Assembly (NCBI GenBank): GCA_963800215.1
Contig: CAWCZY010000013.1
Coordinates: forward strand, 186,001-250,000
Source: JAJPKK01 sp963800215
GTDB taxonomy: Bacteria > Pseudomonadota > Alphaproteobacteria > Rhizobiales > Xanthobacteraceae
Direction: 5' to 3'
Length of the DNA stretch: 64,000 nucleotides
The position numbers and the translations under genes are program-made. Below, in pieces: positions 27,662 to 35,691 of the stretch (positions are counted from its first letter, which is position 1; each line of letters starts with the position of its first letter). The notes beneath the pieces are model-generated. The model did not search any database. It was not told the DNA's origin and saw only the letters and a program-made list of their open reading frames with translations.

Positions 27662-29299
27662 CTATCGGTGCTTCTGCGGCCGCAGCGGCAGCGTCTCGTA
27701 AAGATTGACCGGGGCGAAGTCGTCGGTGAGCACGTCTGCGCCGTGCGCATCCTGGTCGGTGACCCGCTTAGCGACGAGATCGGACAGCGGATACCGGAAA
27801 TGATGCTGCTCCTGCAGGGCGGCGGCGCGCTGCATCAAGGCGTCTGTGCTCAGCCTCGCCGCGGGCGCAGCGACGACGATCGACTGGGTGTCGTAAGTCT
27901 CGTTCCCGTCGGAATAAGCATCGACGGTCGGAAACACGGCGCGCAAGGTGGCCAAAGTCGAGAGGTAGAGCTTCGTGTTGGCGTCGACGTTTGATGCCAT
28001 GGCTCCTCCCGGCGCAAGCCGCTCCTTGACGAGAGTGTAGAACTCCCGCGTCAGCAGGTGGAACGGGACGCCGAGGTCGCGAAACGCGTCCAGCAGGACG
28101 AGGTCGTAGAGGTCCTTGTGCCGGTTGAGGTAGACGCGGCCGTCGCCCTCGATGAAATGGACTTTGCCGGTTTCCTGCAGGCCGAAATATTTTCTGCCCG
28201 CCGCCATGACCCCGGGATCGAGCTCGACGACGTCGATCTGGATATCCGGCATGGCACGCCCGAGATAGGTCGATATCGAACCGGCGCCCAGCCCGACCAT
28301 CAGGATGCGATGGACCGCTTCCGGATACAGCAGCGCCGCCGACATCAATTGGGTGTAGGGGACCGGCATATCGTCGGGGTCTTGGAGATCGACGATGGAG
28401 TGGAAATACAGTTCGTTCCTGACCCTGGTGGTGAGCGCAAGCAGCGGTCCGCGCTTGCTGATGAATACGTTGTTGAACTCGGTTTCGAGGTGGGCGACGC
28501 GCCCGTCGGAGTGCTGGAGCATTCGCGCCCGCACGCTTTCGTCGAACAGACCCTCCGACCAGGCGCGGTGACCGGCGAGCACCAGCACGGCAAGCGCGAT
28601 CAGCCCTGTCACGGACTTGGCCGCTTTTCGCGGCGAGCAAGCGCGATCGAGCGCCATCAGGCATAGCCCGCAACCGACGCCGGCCGCGCCCAGCAGCAGC
28701 GTGATGGCGCGCGTCCCGATCAGCGGGATGAGGAAGAACGTCGTGCCGAGCGTGCCCACGATCGAGCCCGCGGTGGAAACCCCGTACACGGCGCCCGAGA
28801 CCGTTCCGGACTGCTGCGCGGTGCGCAGCACCAGTCGGATCGCAAACGGCGAATAGACGCCGAGCAGCGTTACCGGCACAAACATGATCGCGAGCGCGGA
28901 ATAGAGGCTGCCGAGCCGGACATCGTCGATGTTGTCGGAAACGAACCCCAGTATTGCCTCGGCAAAACCCGGCAACACCGACAGGTACAGCGACGCCACG
29001 GCGACGATCGCCCCGAGGACTGTTGCCGACACCGTGCGGTCGGCGATGAAACCGCCGAGGAAATAGCCGGCGGTCAGCGCCGTCAGCACCGTCGAGATCA
29101 GCGCCGCCCAGGTATAGATGCCGCTGCCGAAATACGGATTGAGATAGCGCGAGCCCAGCATTTCGAAGCTCATCACGATCGCGCCGGTGACGAAAGCGAC
29201 GATATAGACGACGGCCGGGAACATGGCGGAGGCGGCGCGCCCGCGCGGCCTCGTCGCGGTCGATTGCGAGCCGGCGTTTTCCAACTCAATCTCCGTCAT
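27662..29299 (-). CDS. Fused membrane (MFS-like) / spermidine synthase-like protein
   Basis: A 545-residue protein. The first ~240 residues hold about seven to eight membrane helices (EMLGSRYLNPYFGSGIYTWA, then several hydrophobic stretches). The C-terminal half is a spermidine-synthase-type Rossmann domain with ILMVGLGAGSISTYLGRAMP, VVELDPGVMAAGRKYF and LVLLDAF. Such fusions are widespread but functionally unclear; they may aminopropylate or methylate an unknown acceptor near the membrane. It lies in the same direction between nitrile hydratase beta (56 bases) and the accessory protein (33 bases), an unexpected member of that operon. ATG 29299 is preferred; a TTG at 29338 is possible. Confidence 0.75.
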   Translation of the reverse strand: MTEIELENAGSQSTATRPRGRAASAMFPAVVYIVAFVTGAIVMSFEMLGSRYLNPYFGSGIYTWAALISTVLTALTAGYFLGGFIADRTVSATVLGAIVAVASLYLSVLPGFAEAILGFVSDNIDDVRLGSLYSALAIMFVPVTLLGVYSPFAIRLVLRTAQQSGTVSGAVYGVSTAGSIVGTLGTTFFLIPLIGTRAITLLLGAAGVGCGLCLMALDRACSPRKAAKSVTGLIALAVLVLAGHRAWSEGLFDESVRARMLQHSDGRVAHLETEFNNVFISKRGPLLALTTRVRNELYFHSIVDLQDPDDMPVPYTQLMSAALLYPEAVHRILMVGLGAGSISTYLGRAMPDIQIDVVELDPGVMAAGRKYFGLQETGKVHFIEGDGRVYLNRHKDLYDLVLLDAFRDLGVPFHLLTREFYTLVKERLAPGGAMASNVDANTKLYLSTLATLRAVFPTVDAYSDGNETYDTQSIVVAAPAARLSTDALMQRAAALQEQHHFRYPLSDLVAKRVTDQDAHGADVLTDDFAPVNLYETLPLRPQKHR

Positions 29300-29354
29300 G
29301 GGTCCGTCCGCTGTGCCGGCGATGCCGGCCGCTGCCAAAGTGGCATGAGGTCTC

Positions 29355-30010
29355 TCAAGCCCGGTCCAGGTAAGGCTCCCATGCCTCGACCGAGACCTTC
29401 ACCGTGGGATCGCTGCCCTCGCCCCACAATTCGCGGCCGTCGAATACGACGGTGTAGAGCCAGTGCGGCTCCTCGCCGCGGCCGGCGACGACCGCATCGG
29501 GAAACACGTGGCAGCCGCGTACGCATTCGATGACGCCGGCATGGCCGCGGACATAACGCGGCAGCCGCGTGTGGCCGGGCGGGTGAATGTTCCTTGCGCG
29601 CACGCGGTCGCCCGCCTTGAAAAGCGCGGGCGCCGGCGCGGGCCGCTCGTACGAGCCGCGCGCCAGGACCTTGGACGCATCAGCTTGCGTGAGCATGCGC
29701 TTGACCGGAACCGCCGGATGCAGGACGCGGCCGGCGGCGAGTTCATCCTCGCCGACCAGACCGTACTGCACCGTCAGGTCTTCCAGGCCGAGCGTCCATT
29801 TCCTGTAGTAGCTGCTGCCGAGATAGACTTCCGGGGCAGCTGCTCCCGGGAGAAGCGGCCGATGTCGATGTTCCACAGGCCGAGATAGCCCATGGCGCGG
29901 TTCATCGCGAGCACGCGGCCTTCCCACGGCGCGTGGAACACCGGCTCGTTCGCCTCCGGCTCGACCGCGCCGAAGCCGTGCATGCCGCCCATGTCGTGGA
30001 CGCCGTTCAT
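29355..30010 (-). CDS. nthB: Nitrile hydratase subunit beta (one-base deletion)
   Basis: Structural partner of the alpha subunit in hydration of nitriles to amides. MNGVHDMGGMHGFGAVEPE is the canonical beta start, and the ATG overlaps the alpha stop (ATGA). The C-terminal SH3-like barrel is recognisable in ALFKAGDRVRARNIHPPGHT and PRYVRGHAGVI. The frame breaks at ~29833: CTGCCCCGGAAGTC reads correctly only with a fifth C (QLPPEVYLGSSYY), so one C of a homopolymer is missing. The length of 656 bases is one short of a whole codon number, consistent with that. Probably a sequencing slip, possibly a real null allele. Confidence 0.85.
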
Positions 30011-30655
30011 GTCGCGGCCTCGTTCGCGATTTCGGCCGGCGCGAGCGCGAGGCCGGTCCCGATCATGGCGTTGCGGGTGACGAGGCGCTCGAGCTTCTCC
30101 TCGCTCCAGCCGTCGGTGCCGTGCAGGCCGCATCGGCACGACGATGAAGCGGGTTTCCGCGGTCGAATCCCACACCCGGATCTCGGTCTCCGCCGGCAGC
30201 GTCACGCCGAAATCGGCGAGCACGCCGCGCGGATCGATCACCGCGCGGGACCGATAGGCCGCCGATTTGTACCACACCGGCGGCAGCCCCAGCACTTCCC
30301 AGGGGTAGCAGGAGCACAGCGTGCAGACCACCATGTTGTGCCGCTGCGGCGTGTTCTCGACCGCGATCAGATGGGTCGCGCGCCCGGCGACAAGGCCGAG
30401 CGACCCGACCGCGTCGGTGGCGTCGGCGATGAGGCGGCGCTTGAAATCGGGATCGGCCCACGCCTTGGCGATGATGCGGGCGCCGATGTGCGGCCCGATC
30501 CTGGTCTCATAGGCGTCGATGATGAAATCGAGCGCCTTGGAATCGACATAGCCCTTCTCGGTCAGGATCGATTCGAGGGCGCGGACCCGGAGCTGCATCT
30601 CGTCGAGCTCGGAGCCGTGGTCATCGTGATGGTGCGCGTGCTGGTGGACGGTCAT
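30007..30655 (-). CDS. nthA: Nitrile hydratase subunit alpha, cobalt type (one-base insertion near C-terminus)
   Basis: Catalytic subunit converting nitriles to amides in the cytoplasm. The metal-binding claw CTLCSC (residues 111-116) with Thr in the second place marks the cobalt form; the Cys residues are normally oxidised. The N-terminus is unusually His-rich (VHQHAHHHDDHG). The final ~45 residues change frame at ~30123, where one extra base interrupts MRPAGTDGWSEEKLERLVTR; after correction the gene ends at 30007, overlapping the beta start by four bases. No clear ribosome-binding site precedes the ATG. The zinc-uptake operon lies directly upstream on the same strand. Confidence 0.88.
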
Positions 30656-30756
30656 GGGGGCAATTTAGCGCGGCCGGTCCGGCTTGACTATGACCTCCCG
30701 ACGGGAACGTCCGGACGCTTACGCGACCCGCCAAGGCCGCGGCCGGCTTTCGCGGC

Positions 30757-31638
30757 TCACCTCAGCGCGGCGACGATCTCGCTCACGTTGTGGCGGATCA
30801 TGTCGATATAGGTCGGCGCCGGGCCGTCGGGGCCGCTGAGCTGGTCCGCATAGAGCGTGCCGCCGATGCGGGTGCCGGTCTCGGCGCTGATGCGCTGGAG
30901 CAGGCGGGGATCGCTCACGTTCTCGAGGAACAGCGCCGGCACCATGTCCTGCCTCACTTGCCTGATGATGCGCGCGATGTCCCGCGCCGACGCCTCGGAC
31001 TCGGTCGAAACGCCGAGCGGCGCGATGAAGGTGATGCCATAGGCGGCGCCGAAATAGGCGAAGGCATCGTGGGTGGTGATGACCTTGCGCCGCGCCGGCG
31101 GGATCGTTGCGATAGCGGCGCGGACGTCGCGGTCGAGGCGATCGAGGCGTGCGAGATAGGCCGTGGCGTCCGCCTCGTAGTATGCGCGGCCGGGTGGATC
31201 GACCTTGATGAGGGCGTCGCGGATGTTCCTCACATAGATCTCGGCATTGGCGACGGCCTGCCAGGCATGGGGATCGACGGCGCCGCCCTCGCCGGTTCGC
31301 CGCGGCGTCACCCCGGCACTCGCGATGGCGATGACGGCCTTGGTGCCGGAGGCCTGCACCAGGCGGTCGATGAAGCCCTCGAAGCCGAGACCGTTGAGGA
31401 CGATCAGCCGCGCCGCGGCGAGCGTCCGGGCGTCGGCGGGAGACGGCGAATAGACGTGGACGTCGCCGCCGGGGCCGACCAGGGTCGCGACCGCGATCCG
31501 GTCGCCGCCGACATTCTTCACGAGGTCGCCGAGGATGGAGAAGCTCGCGACCACTTTGATCCTGTCCTGCCCGTTCTCCTGCGCCGCCGCCCGCGCGGTG
31601 GTCAGCGCCAGCAGGAGTGCGAGGGCGAGCAATGGCAT
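30757..31638 (-). CDS. znuA: Zinc ABC transporter substrate-binding protein (ZnuA-like)
   Basis: Periplasmic cluster A-I metal receptor. A signal peptide (LLALALLLALTTARAAAQ) is followed by KVVASFSILGDLVKNVGGD, the metal-binding His of DPHAWQ, HDAFAYFGAAYGI and the later Asp region around GGTLYADQL. There is no long His-rich loop, which is shorter than in enterobacterial ZnuA, and a first-His position is replaced around DVHVYSPSP (His present). It could also bind manganese, but the Zur-like operator before the operon favours zinc. ATG 31638 gives a good signal peptide. It is last in the order small protein, znuC, znuB, znuA. Confidence 0.83.
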   Translation of the reverse strand: MPLLALALLLALTTARAAAQENGQDRIKVVASFSILGDLVKNVGGDRIAVATLVGPGGDVHVYSPSPADARTLAAARLIVLNGLGFEGFIDRLVQASGTKAVIAIASAGVTPRRTGEGGAVDPHAWQAVANAEIYVRNIRDALIKVDPPGRAYYEADATAYLARLDRLDRDVRAAIATIPPARRKVITTHDAFAYFGAAYGITFIAPLGVSTESEASARDIARIIRQVRQDMVPALFLENVSDPRLLQRISAETGTRIGGTLYADQLSGPDGPAPTYIDMIRHNVSEIVAALR

Positions 31639-31688
31639 CCCGAGCCGGCCCGCGATCGAATGAACCCGCTCGAAATCCGCGCGGCATG

Positions 31689-32564
31689 TCAGGCCTCGAG
31701 ATGCGGGCGCAGAAACATCCGCCGCAGCAAGCCGCCATGCCTGCCGAACAGGATCGAGGCGATGTAGAACAGCCCGGCCACCAGGATGACCGCGGGCCCG
31801 GCGGCGACCCCGGCGTGGTACGACAGCAGCAGCCCGCACCAGCCGGACGCGGCGCCCACCGCGACCGCGACCGCGACCATCGCGGTGATGTCGCGGGCCC
31901 AGAACCGGCTCGTCACCGCCGGCAGCATCATCAGGCCGACCGCAAGCAGGGTTCCGAGCGCCTGGAACCCGCCGACCAGGTTGAGCGCCACCAGCGCCAG
32001 GAACGCGATATGGGTGGGGCCGCCGGCTCGGCTCACCGAACGCAGGAAGCCTGGGTCGACGCATTCGAGCACCAGCGGCCGCCAGATCAAAGCGAGCGCC
32101 ACCAGCGAAACAGTGGCGATCCCGGCGATCACCATCAGCGTCGCATCGTCCAGCGCCAGCACATTTCCGAACAGGAAGTGCAGCAGGTCGACATTGGTGC
32201 CGCGCAGGGAGACGATGAGCACCCCCAGCGCGAGCGAGACCAGGAAGAACGCCGCCAGCGAGGCGTCTTCCTTGAGATCGGTGGCGCGGGCGACGCCGCC
32301 GGCGAGCAGCGCCACCACGAGGCCGGCGACGAGGCCGCCGGTCGTCATCGCGAACAGATTGAGGCCGGCGACGAGAAACCCGATGGCCGCGCCGGGCAGG
32401 ATGGCGTGGGACATGGCGTCGCCCATGAGACTCATCCGCCGCAGCATCAGGACGACGCCGACCGGCGCGGCGCCGAGCGCGAGCGCCAGTACGCCGACCA
32501 GGGCGCGGCGCATGAACTCGAATTCGGCGAACGGTGCGACCAGGAAATCGTAGGGCATGGGCAC
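31689..32564 (-). CDS. znuB: Zinc ABC transporter permease (ZnuB-like)
   Basis: A 291-residue membrane protein with about eight helices of the ABC-3 family. VVLMLRRMSLMGDAMSHAILPGAAIGF contains the SLMGDAMSHA word typical of the family and the coupling region LGTLLAVGLMMLPAVTSRFW is present. It moves Zn (or Mn/Fe) across the inner membrane powered by the neighbouring ATPase. It starts 22 bases after the znuC stop and is followed after 50 bases by the binding protein. Confidence 0.88.
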   Translation of the reverse strand: MPMPYDFLVAPFAEFEFMRRALVGVLALALGAAPVGVVLMLRRMSLMGDAMSHAILPGAAIGFLVAGLNLFAMTTGGLVAGLVVALLAGGVARATDLKEDASLAAFFLVSLALGVLIVSLRGTNVDLLHFLFGNVLALDDATLMVIAGIATVSLVALALIWRPLVLECVDPGFLRSVSRAGGPTHIAFLALVALNLVGGFQALGTLLAVGLMMLPAVTSRFWARDITAMVAVAVAVGAASGWCGLLLSYHAGVAAGPAVILVAGLFYIASILFGRHGGLLRRMFLRPHLEA

Positions 32565-32586
32565 CGGCGCTACGCGAGAATTGGGG

Positions 32587-33330
32587 TCAGGCGGCTTCGA
32601 CGCGGCACTCGTCCGCCTGATCGTCGAAGGCCTCGCACATGCGCCGGGCGGTGCTGAGATTTTCCGGCGTCATGACGCGGCCGGTGTCGCCCCACGCGAC
32701 CGCCTCGCGGGCCAGCAGCAGCGCCTGCGGAAAATGGGCGCGCACGAGATCGAGATCGTGCAAGGCAGCGAGAACCGTGCGGCCTTCGTCGTGCCAGCGG
32801 TGCACGATCGTAAGGAGGTCGGCGACGGCCCTGGCGTCGATGGCGTTGAAGGGCTCGTCGAGAACGATCAGTCGGGAGTCCTGGAGCAGCAGCCGGGCGA
32901 ACAGCACGCGCTGCATCTGCCCGCCGGACAGCGTGGCGATGGTGCGGCGCTCGAAGCCGGTGAGCGCGACCGCGGCGATCGCCCCATGGATGCGGTCGCG
33001 TTCCGCCCTGCCGATGGCGCCGAATGCGCCGGTGTGCCGCCACAGGCCCATGGCGACGAGATCGTAGACATGGATCGGGAACGAGCGGTCGATCTCGGCG
33101 ATCTGCGGCAGATAGGCGATGTCGCGGGTGGCCAGGCCGCAGCGATCGATCGTGCCAGCCAGCGGCGCCAGGATGCCGACGATCCCCTTCAACAGGGTCG
33201 ACTTCCCCGCCCCGTTGGGGCCGACCACGGCAATCAGTGCGCCGCCCTGGATGGTGCCGTCGAGATGGTGGATGGCGGGATGGCGGTCGTAGCCGAACGT
33301 CAGGTCGCGGAAGTGCAGCTGCGTGCTCAT
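32587..33330 (-). CDS. znuC: Zinc ABC transporter ATP-binding protein (ZnuC-like)
   Basis: A 247-residue ATPase with Walker A GPNGAGKST, signature LSGGQMQR, Walker B RLIVLDEPF and the H-loop AALHDLD. The start has no ribosome-binding site of its own; the stop of a 48-codon His-rich reading frame lies seven bases upstream, which suggests translation is handed over from that small gene. It drives the ZnuB permease. Confidence 0.9.
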   Translation of the reverse strand: MSTQLHFRDLTFGYDRHPAIHHLDGTIQGGALIAVVGPNGAGKSTLLKGIVGILAPLAGTIDRCGLATRDIAYLPQIAEIDRSFPIHVYDLVAMGLWRHTGAFGAIGRAERDRIHGAIAAVALTGFERRTIATLSGGQMQRVLFARLLLQDSRLIVLDEPFNAIDARAVADLLTIVHRWHDEGRTVLAALHDLDLVRAHFPQALLLAREAVAWGDTGRVMTPENLSTARRMCEAFDDQADECRVEAA

Positions 33331-33337
33331 GACGCGC

Positions 33338-33484
33338 TCACGTCAATGCCCACCACACCGCCGCCCACAGCAGAGCGGAAACGGCGAGCGCCGCGGTCAA
33401 CCGTTGCAACGCCGACATGCGCAGCAGCGAAACCGGTATCGCCGGCGACGGATGGGCATGATCTGCGGCGTGATGGTGGGACAT
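33338..33484 (-). CDS. Small His-rich single-membrane-helix protein (48 aa)
   Basis: Read from the DNA directly: MSHHHAADHAHPSPAIP, then SLLRMSALQRL and a hydrophobic helix TAALAVSALLWAAVWWAL that ends one residue before the stop. Five of the first eleven residues are His, a metal-binding look. It is the first reading frame after the Zur box and ends seven bases before znuC, which lacks its own ribosome-binding site. No ribosome-binding site precedes this ATG either; promoter geometry would place the transcript start at or next to it, so a leaderless mRNA is likely. I do not recognise a family. It may be a zinc sensor, a chaperone for the ABC transporter or a translation leader. Confidence 0.6.
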   Translation of the reverse strand: MSHHHAADHAHPSPAIPVSLLRMSALQRLTAALAVSALLWAAVWWALT

Positions 33485-33486
33485 TT

Positions 33487-33509
33487 GAAATGTTATAATG
33501 TCACATATT
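33487..33509. promoter_or_regulatory. Zur operator
   Basis: GAAATGTTATAATGTCACAT followed by ATT is an imperfect palindrome very close to the known enterobacterial znu operator (GAAATGTTATAATATCACA-type). It covers the -10 and spacer of the minus-strand promoter, the expected place for a repressor using zinc as co-repressor. Confidence 0.8.
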
Positions 33510-33520
33510 GCCGGTGTCCA
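33492..33520 (-). promoter_or_regulatory. Promoter of the zinc uptake operon
   Basis: On the minus strand TGGACA (33520-33515), a 17-base spacer and TATAAC (33497-33492) fit a sigma-70-type promoter. The start point would fall around 33485-33484, i.e. at the A of the small protein ATG. Confidence 0.55.
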
Positions 33521-33570
33521 TGACGGCCGCGACGGGCTCAGGATGAGGGGTCAAATCAAAGGCAACCTAC

Positions 33571-34146
33571 ATGGCCTTTGAAGCGTTCAACGGCGATACG
33601 TCGCGGCGATGCTCGACCGCCCTTGCGCCGCCACCGGCTCCGGGCGGATATTCGAGCGCAATGCCGAACGCCACGACCGCGAAGTCCTCAGCCGGTCTTT
33701 CAGTCCGCCGCAGCAAGCCGTCGGACCTCGACGCGCTGTGGGACCTGGAAAACCAGGTGTTCGACACCAACCGCATGTCGCGACGAAGCCTCAGGCGGCT
33801 GTTGGCGGTACCGACCGCCGCGGTGCTGGTCGCCGAGGATGGCGGCCGGTTCGCCGGCGCGGCCATCGTGCTGTTCCGCGCCAACAGCGCGATCGGCCGC
33901 CTCTACTCCCTCGCCGTCGCCCCGCGCTTCACCGGCCGCGGCATCGGCTCGGCGCTGGTCACGGCAGTGGAAAAGGCGGCCCGGTCGCGCAAATGCCGGT
34001 TTGTGCGGCTCGAGGTCCATGAGAAGAATCACGGCGCCATCGTGTGCTACCGCAAGGCCGGGTTCGAGCAGTTCGACCGTCACCATGAATATTACGAGGA
34101 CAAGGGCCATGCGCTGCGGTTCGAGAAGCGGCTGGCGCCGCGATAA
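33571..34146 (+). CDS. GNAT family N-acetyltransferase, partner of RimK-like ligase
   Basis: About 160-190 residues with the acetyl-CoA fold: the P-loop-like LAVAPRFTGRGIGSALV segment and the later LEVHEKNHGAIVCYRKAGF, typical of GNAT enzymes. The start is either ATG 33571 or 33661; the first ~30 residues before LSVRRSKPSDLDAL look non-conserved, so the second is attractive. The next gene, 36 bases on, is an ATP-grasp ligase of the RimK kind with an extra N-terminal domain. Such pairs have been proposed to make N-acetylated peptides or amino-acid conjugates; the product here is unknown. Confidence 0.8.
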   Translation: MAFEAFNGDTSRRCSTALAPPPAPGGYSSAMPNATTAKSSAGLSVRRSKPSDLDALWDLENQVFDTNRMSRRSLRRLLAVPTAAVLVAEDGGRFAGAAIVLFRANSAIGRLYSLAVAPRFTGRGIGSALVTAVEKAARSRKCRFVRLEVHEKNHGAIVCYRKAGFEQFDRHHEYYEDKGHALRFEKRLAPR

Positions 34147-34182
34147 AGCCCGCGGTGCGGTGACCCGGAAAGGGATTTCGCC

Positions 34183-35646
34183 ATGACCGGCTGGGTCATC
34201 ATCGTCGACCAGCCCAAGGACTTCCCCAATGCGGAGACCCCGCACAAGGTAATCACGACCAGCGAGTATCTCGCCCGCCCGCGCCTGTTCGAGGCCGGCC
34301 GGCCCAAGCTCGTCAACCTGTCGCGCTCCTACGCCTACCAGTCCAAGGGCTACTACGCCTCGCTGCTGGCGGAGGCGCGGGGGCACCGGGTGGTGCCGAC
34401 GGTGGAGACCATGCTGGAGCTGCGCGAGGCCAAGCTCTACGAGCACGCCTTGCCCGAGCTCGAGGACCTGCTCAATCGTTGCGCCCGGCGCGCCGACTTC
34501 CAGCCCGAAGGCGAATTCAAGCTGCTGGTCTGCTTCGGCCTGACCCGCGATCCACGCTTCGAAGCGTTCGGCCACCTGCTGTTCGACTGGTTCCGCTGCC
34601 CGGCGCTGGAGGTCAGCATCGACACCGGTGACCCCTGGTACTCGATCGACCGCATCCGCATGCGCACGCTGACACGGCTCGCCAATGGCGAGGCGACGTT
34701 CCTGCGCGAGGCGCTGCACCGCCACACCGCCCGCGAATGGCGCGACCCGAAGGCGCGCACGGTGTCGAAATACGATCTCGCCGTGCTCTACGATCCCAAC
34801 GAGAAGCTGCCGCCGTCCTCCGCCGCGACCATCAAATACTTCGCCCGCATCGCCGAGAAGCTTTCCGTCGACGTCGAGCCGATCACCCGCCGGCAATTGG
34901 CGGAGCTCGCCGAATATGACGGGCTCTTCATCCGCGAGACCACCACCATCGACAACCATACCTACCGTTTCGCCCGCCGCGCCTGGCAGGAGGGCATGCC
35001 GGTAATCGACGACCCGATCTCGATGATCCGCTGCATGAACAAGGTGTTCCTGATGGAGCTCTTGGGCTCCAACCAGGTGCCGACGCCGCCGACGGTGATG
35101 CTGGCCGACGCCGCCGACCTGCCGCGCGCGATGGACCAGCTCGGCCTCCCGCTGGTGGTTAAGATCCCCGATGGCTCGTTCTCCCGCGGCATCCACAAGG
35201 TGAACACGATCGACGAGTTCAAGCGCATCGCCGACGAACTGTTCGAGGAGACCGACCTGCTTCTGGCGCAGAAATTCATGCCGACCGATTTCGACTGGCG
35301 GGTCGGCGTGCTCGCCGGCGCGCCGCTGTTCGTGTGCCAATACCGCATGGCCCGCGGCCACTGGCAGATCTTCAAGCACCATGCCGACGGCTCGTCGCGC
35401 GAAGGCGGCCACCGCACCTTCGATCTCGACCAGGCGCCGCGTGAGGTGATGGACCTCGCGGTGCGGGCGGCGCAGCCGATCGGCGACGGCCTCTACGGCG
35501 TCGACCTCAAGCAGACCCCGGACGGGATCGTGGTGATGGAGGTCAACGACAATCCCAATATCGAGCACGGCGTCGAGGATGCGGTCGGCAAGGACGAGGT
35601 GTGGACGCGCATCCTGCGCTGGTTCATCGACCGGCTGGAGCAGTAA
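34183..35646 (+). CDS. RimK-like ATP-grasp ligase with N-terminal RLAN domain
   Basis: A 487-residue protein. The N-terminal ~200 residues (VNLSRSYAYQSKGYYASLLA, STDTGD-like segment) are the RLAN domain found ahead of some RimK proteins. The C-terminal ATP-grasp domain shows PLVVKIPDGSFSRGIHKV, LLAQKFMPTDFDWRVGVL and the metal-binding VVMEVNDNPNIEHG. ATP-grasp enzymes of this kind join a carboxylate to an amine through an acyl phosphate. It sits directly behind a GNAT acetyltransferase in an apparent two-gene operon; AAAGGGATTTCGCC precedes the ATG. Confidence 0.85.
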   Translation: MTGWVIIVDQPKDFPNAETPHKVITTSEYLARPRLFEAGRPKLVNLSRSYAYQSKGYYASLLAEARGHRVVPTVETMLELREAKLYEHALPELEDLLNRCARRADFQPEGEFKLLVCFGLTRDPRFEAFGHLLFDWFRCPALEVSIDTGDPWYSIDRIRMRTLTRLANGEATFLREALHRHTAREWRDPKARTVSKYDLAVLYDPNEKLPPSSAATIKYFARIAEKLSVDVEPITRRQLAELAEYDGLFIRETTTIDNHTYRFARRAWQEGMPVIDDPISMIRCMNKVFLMELLGSNQVPTPPTVMLADAADLPRAMDQLGLPLVVKIPDGSFSRGIHKVNTIDEFKRIADELFEETDLLLAQKFMPTDFDWRVGVLAGAPLFVCQYRMARGHWQIFKHHADGSSREGGHRTFDLDQAPREVMDLAVRAAQPIGDGLYGVDLKQTPDGIVVMEVNDNPNIEHGVEDAVGKDEVWTRILRWFIDRLEQ

Positions 35647-35691
35647 CAGGGCGCCGCCTCCCGGTGGTAACGAGACCAATGATATGGCCCC

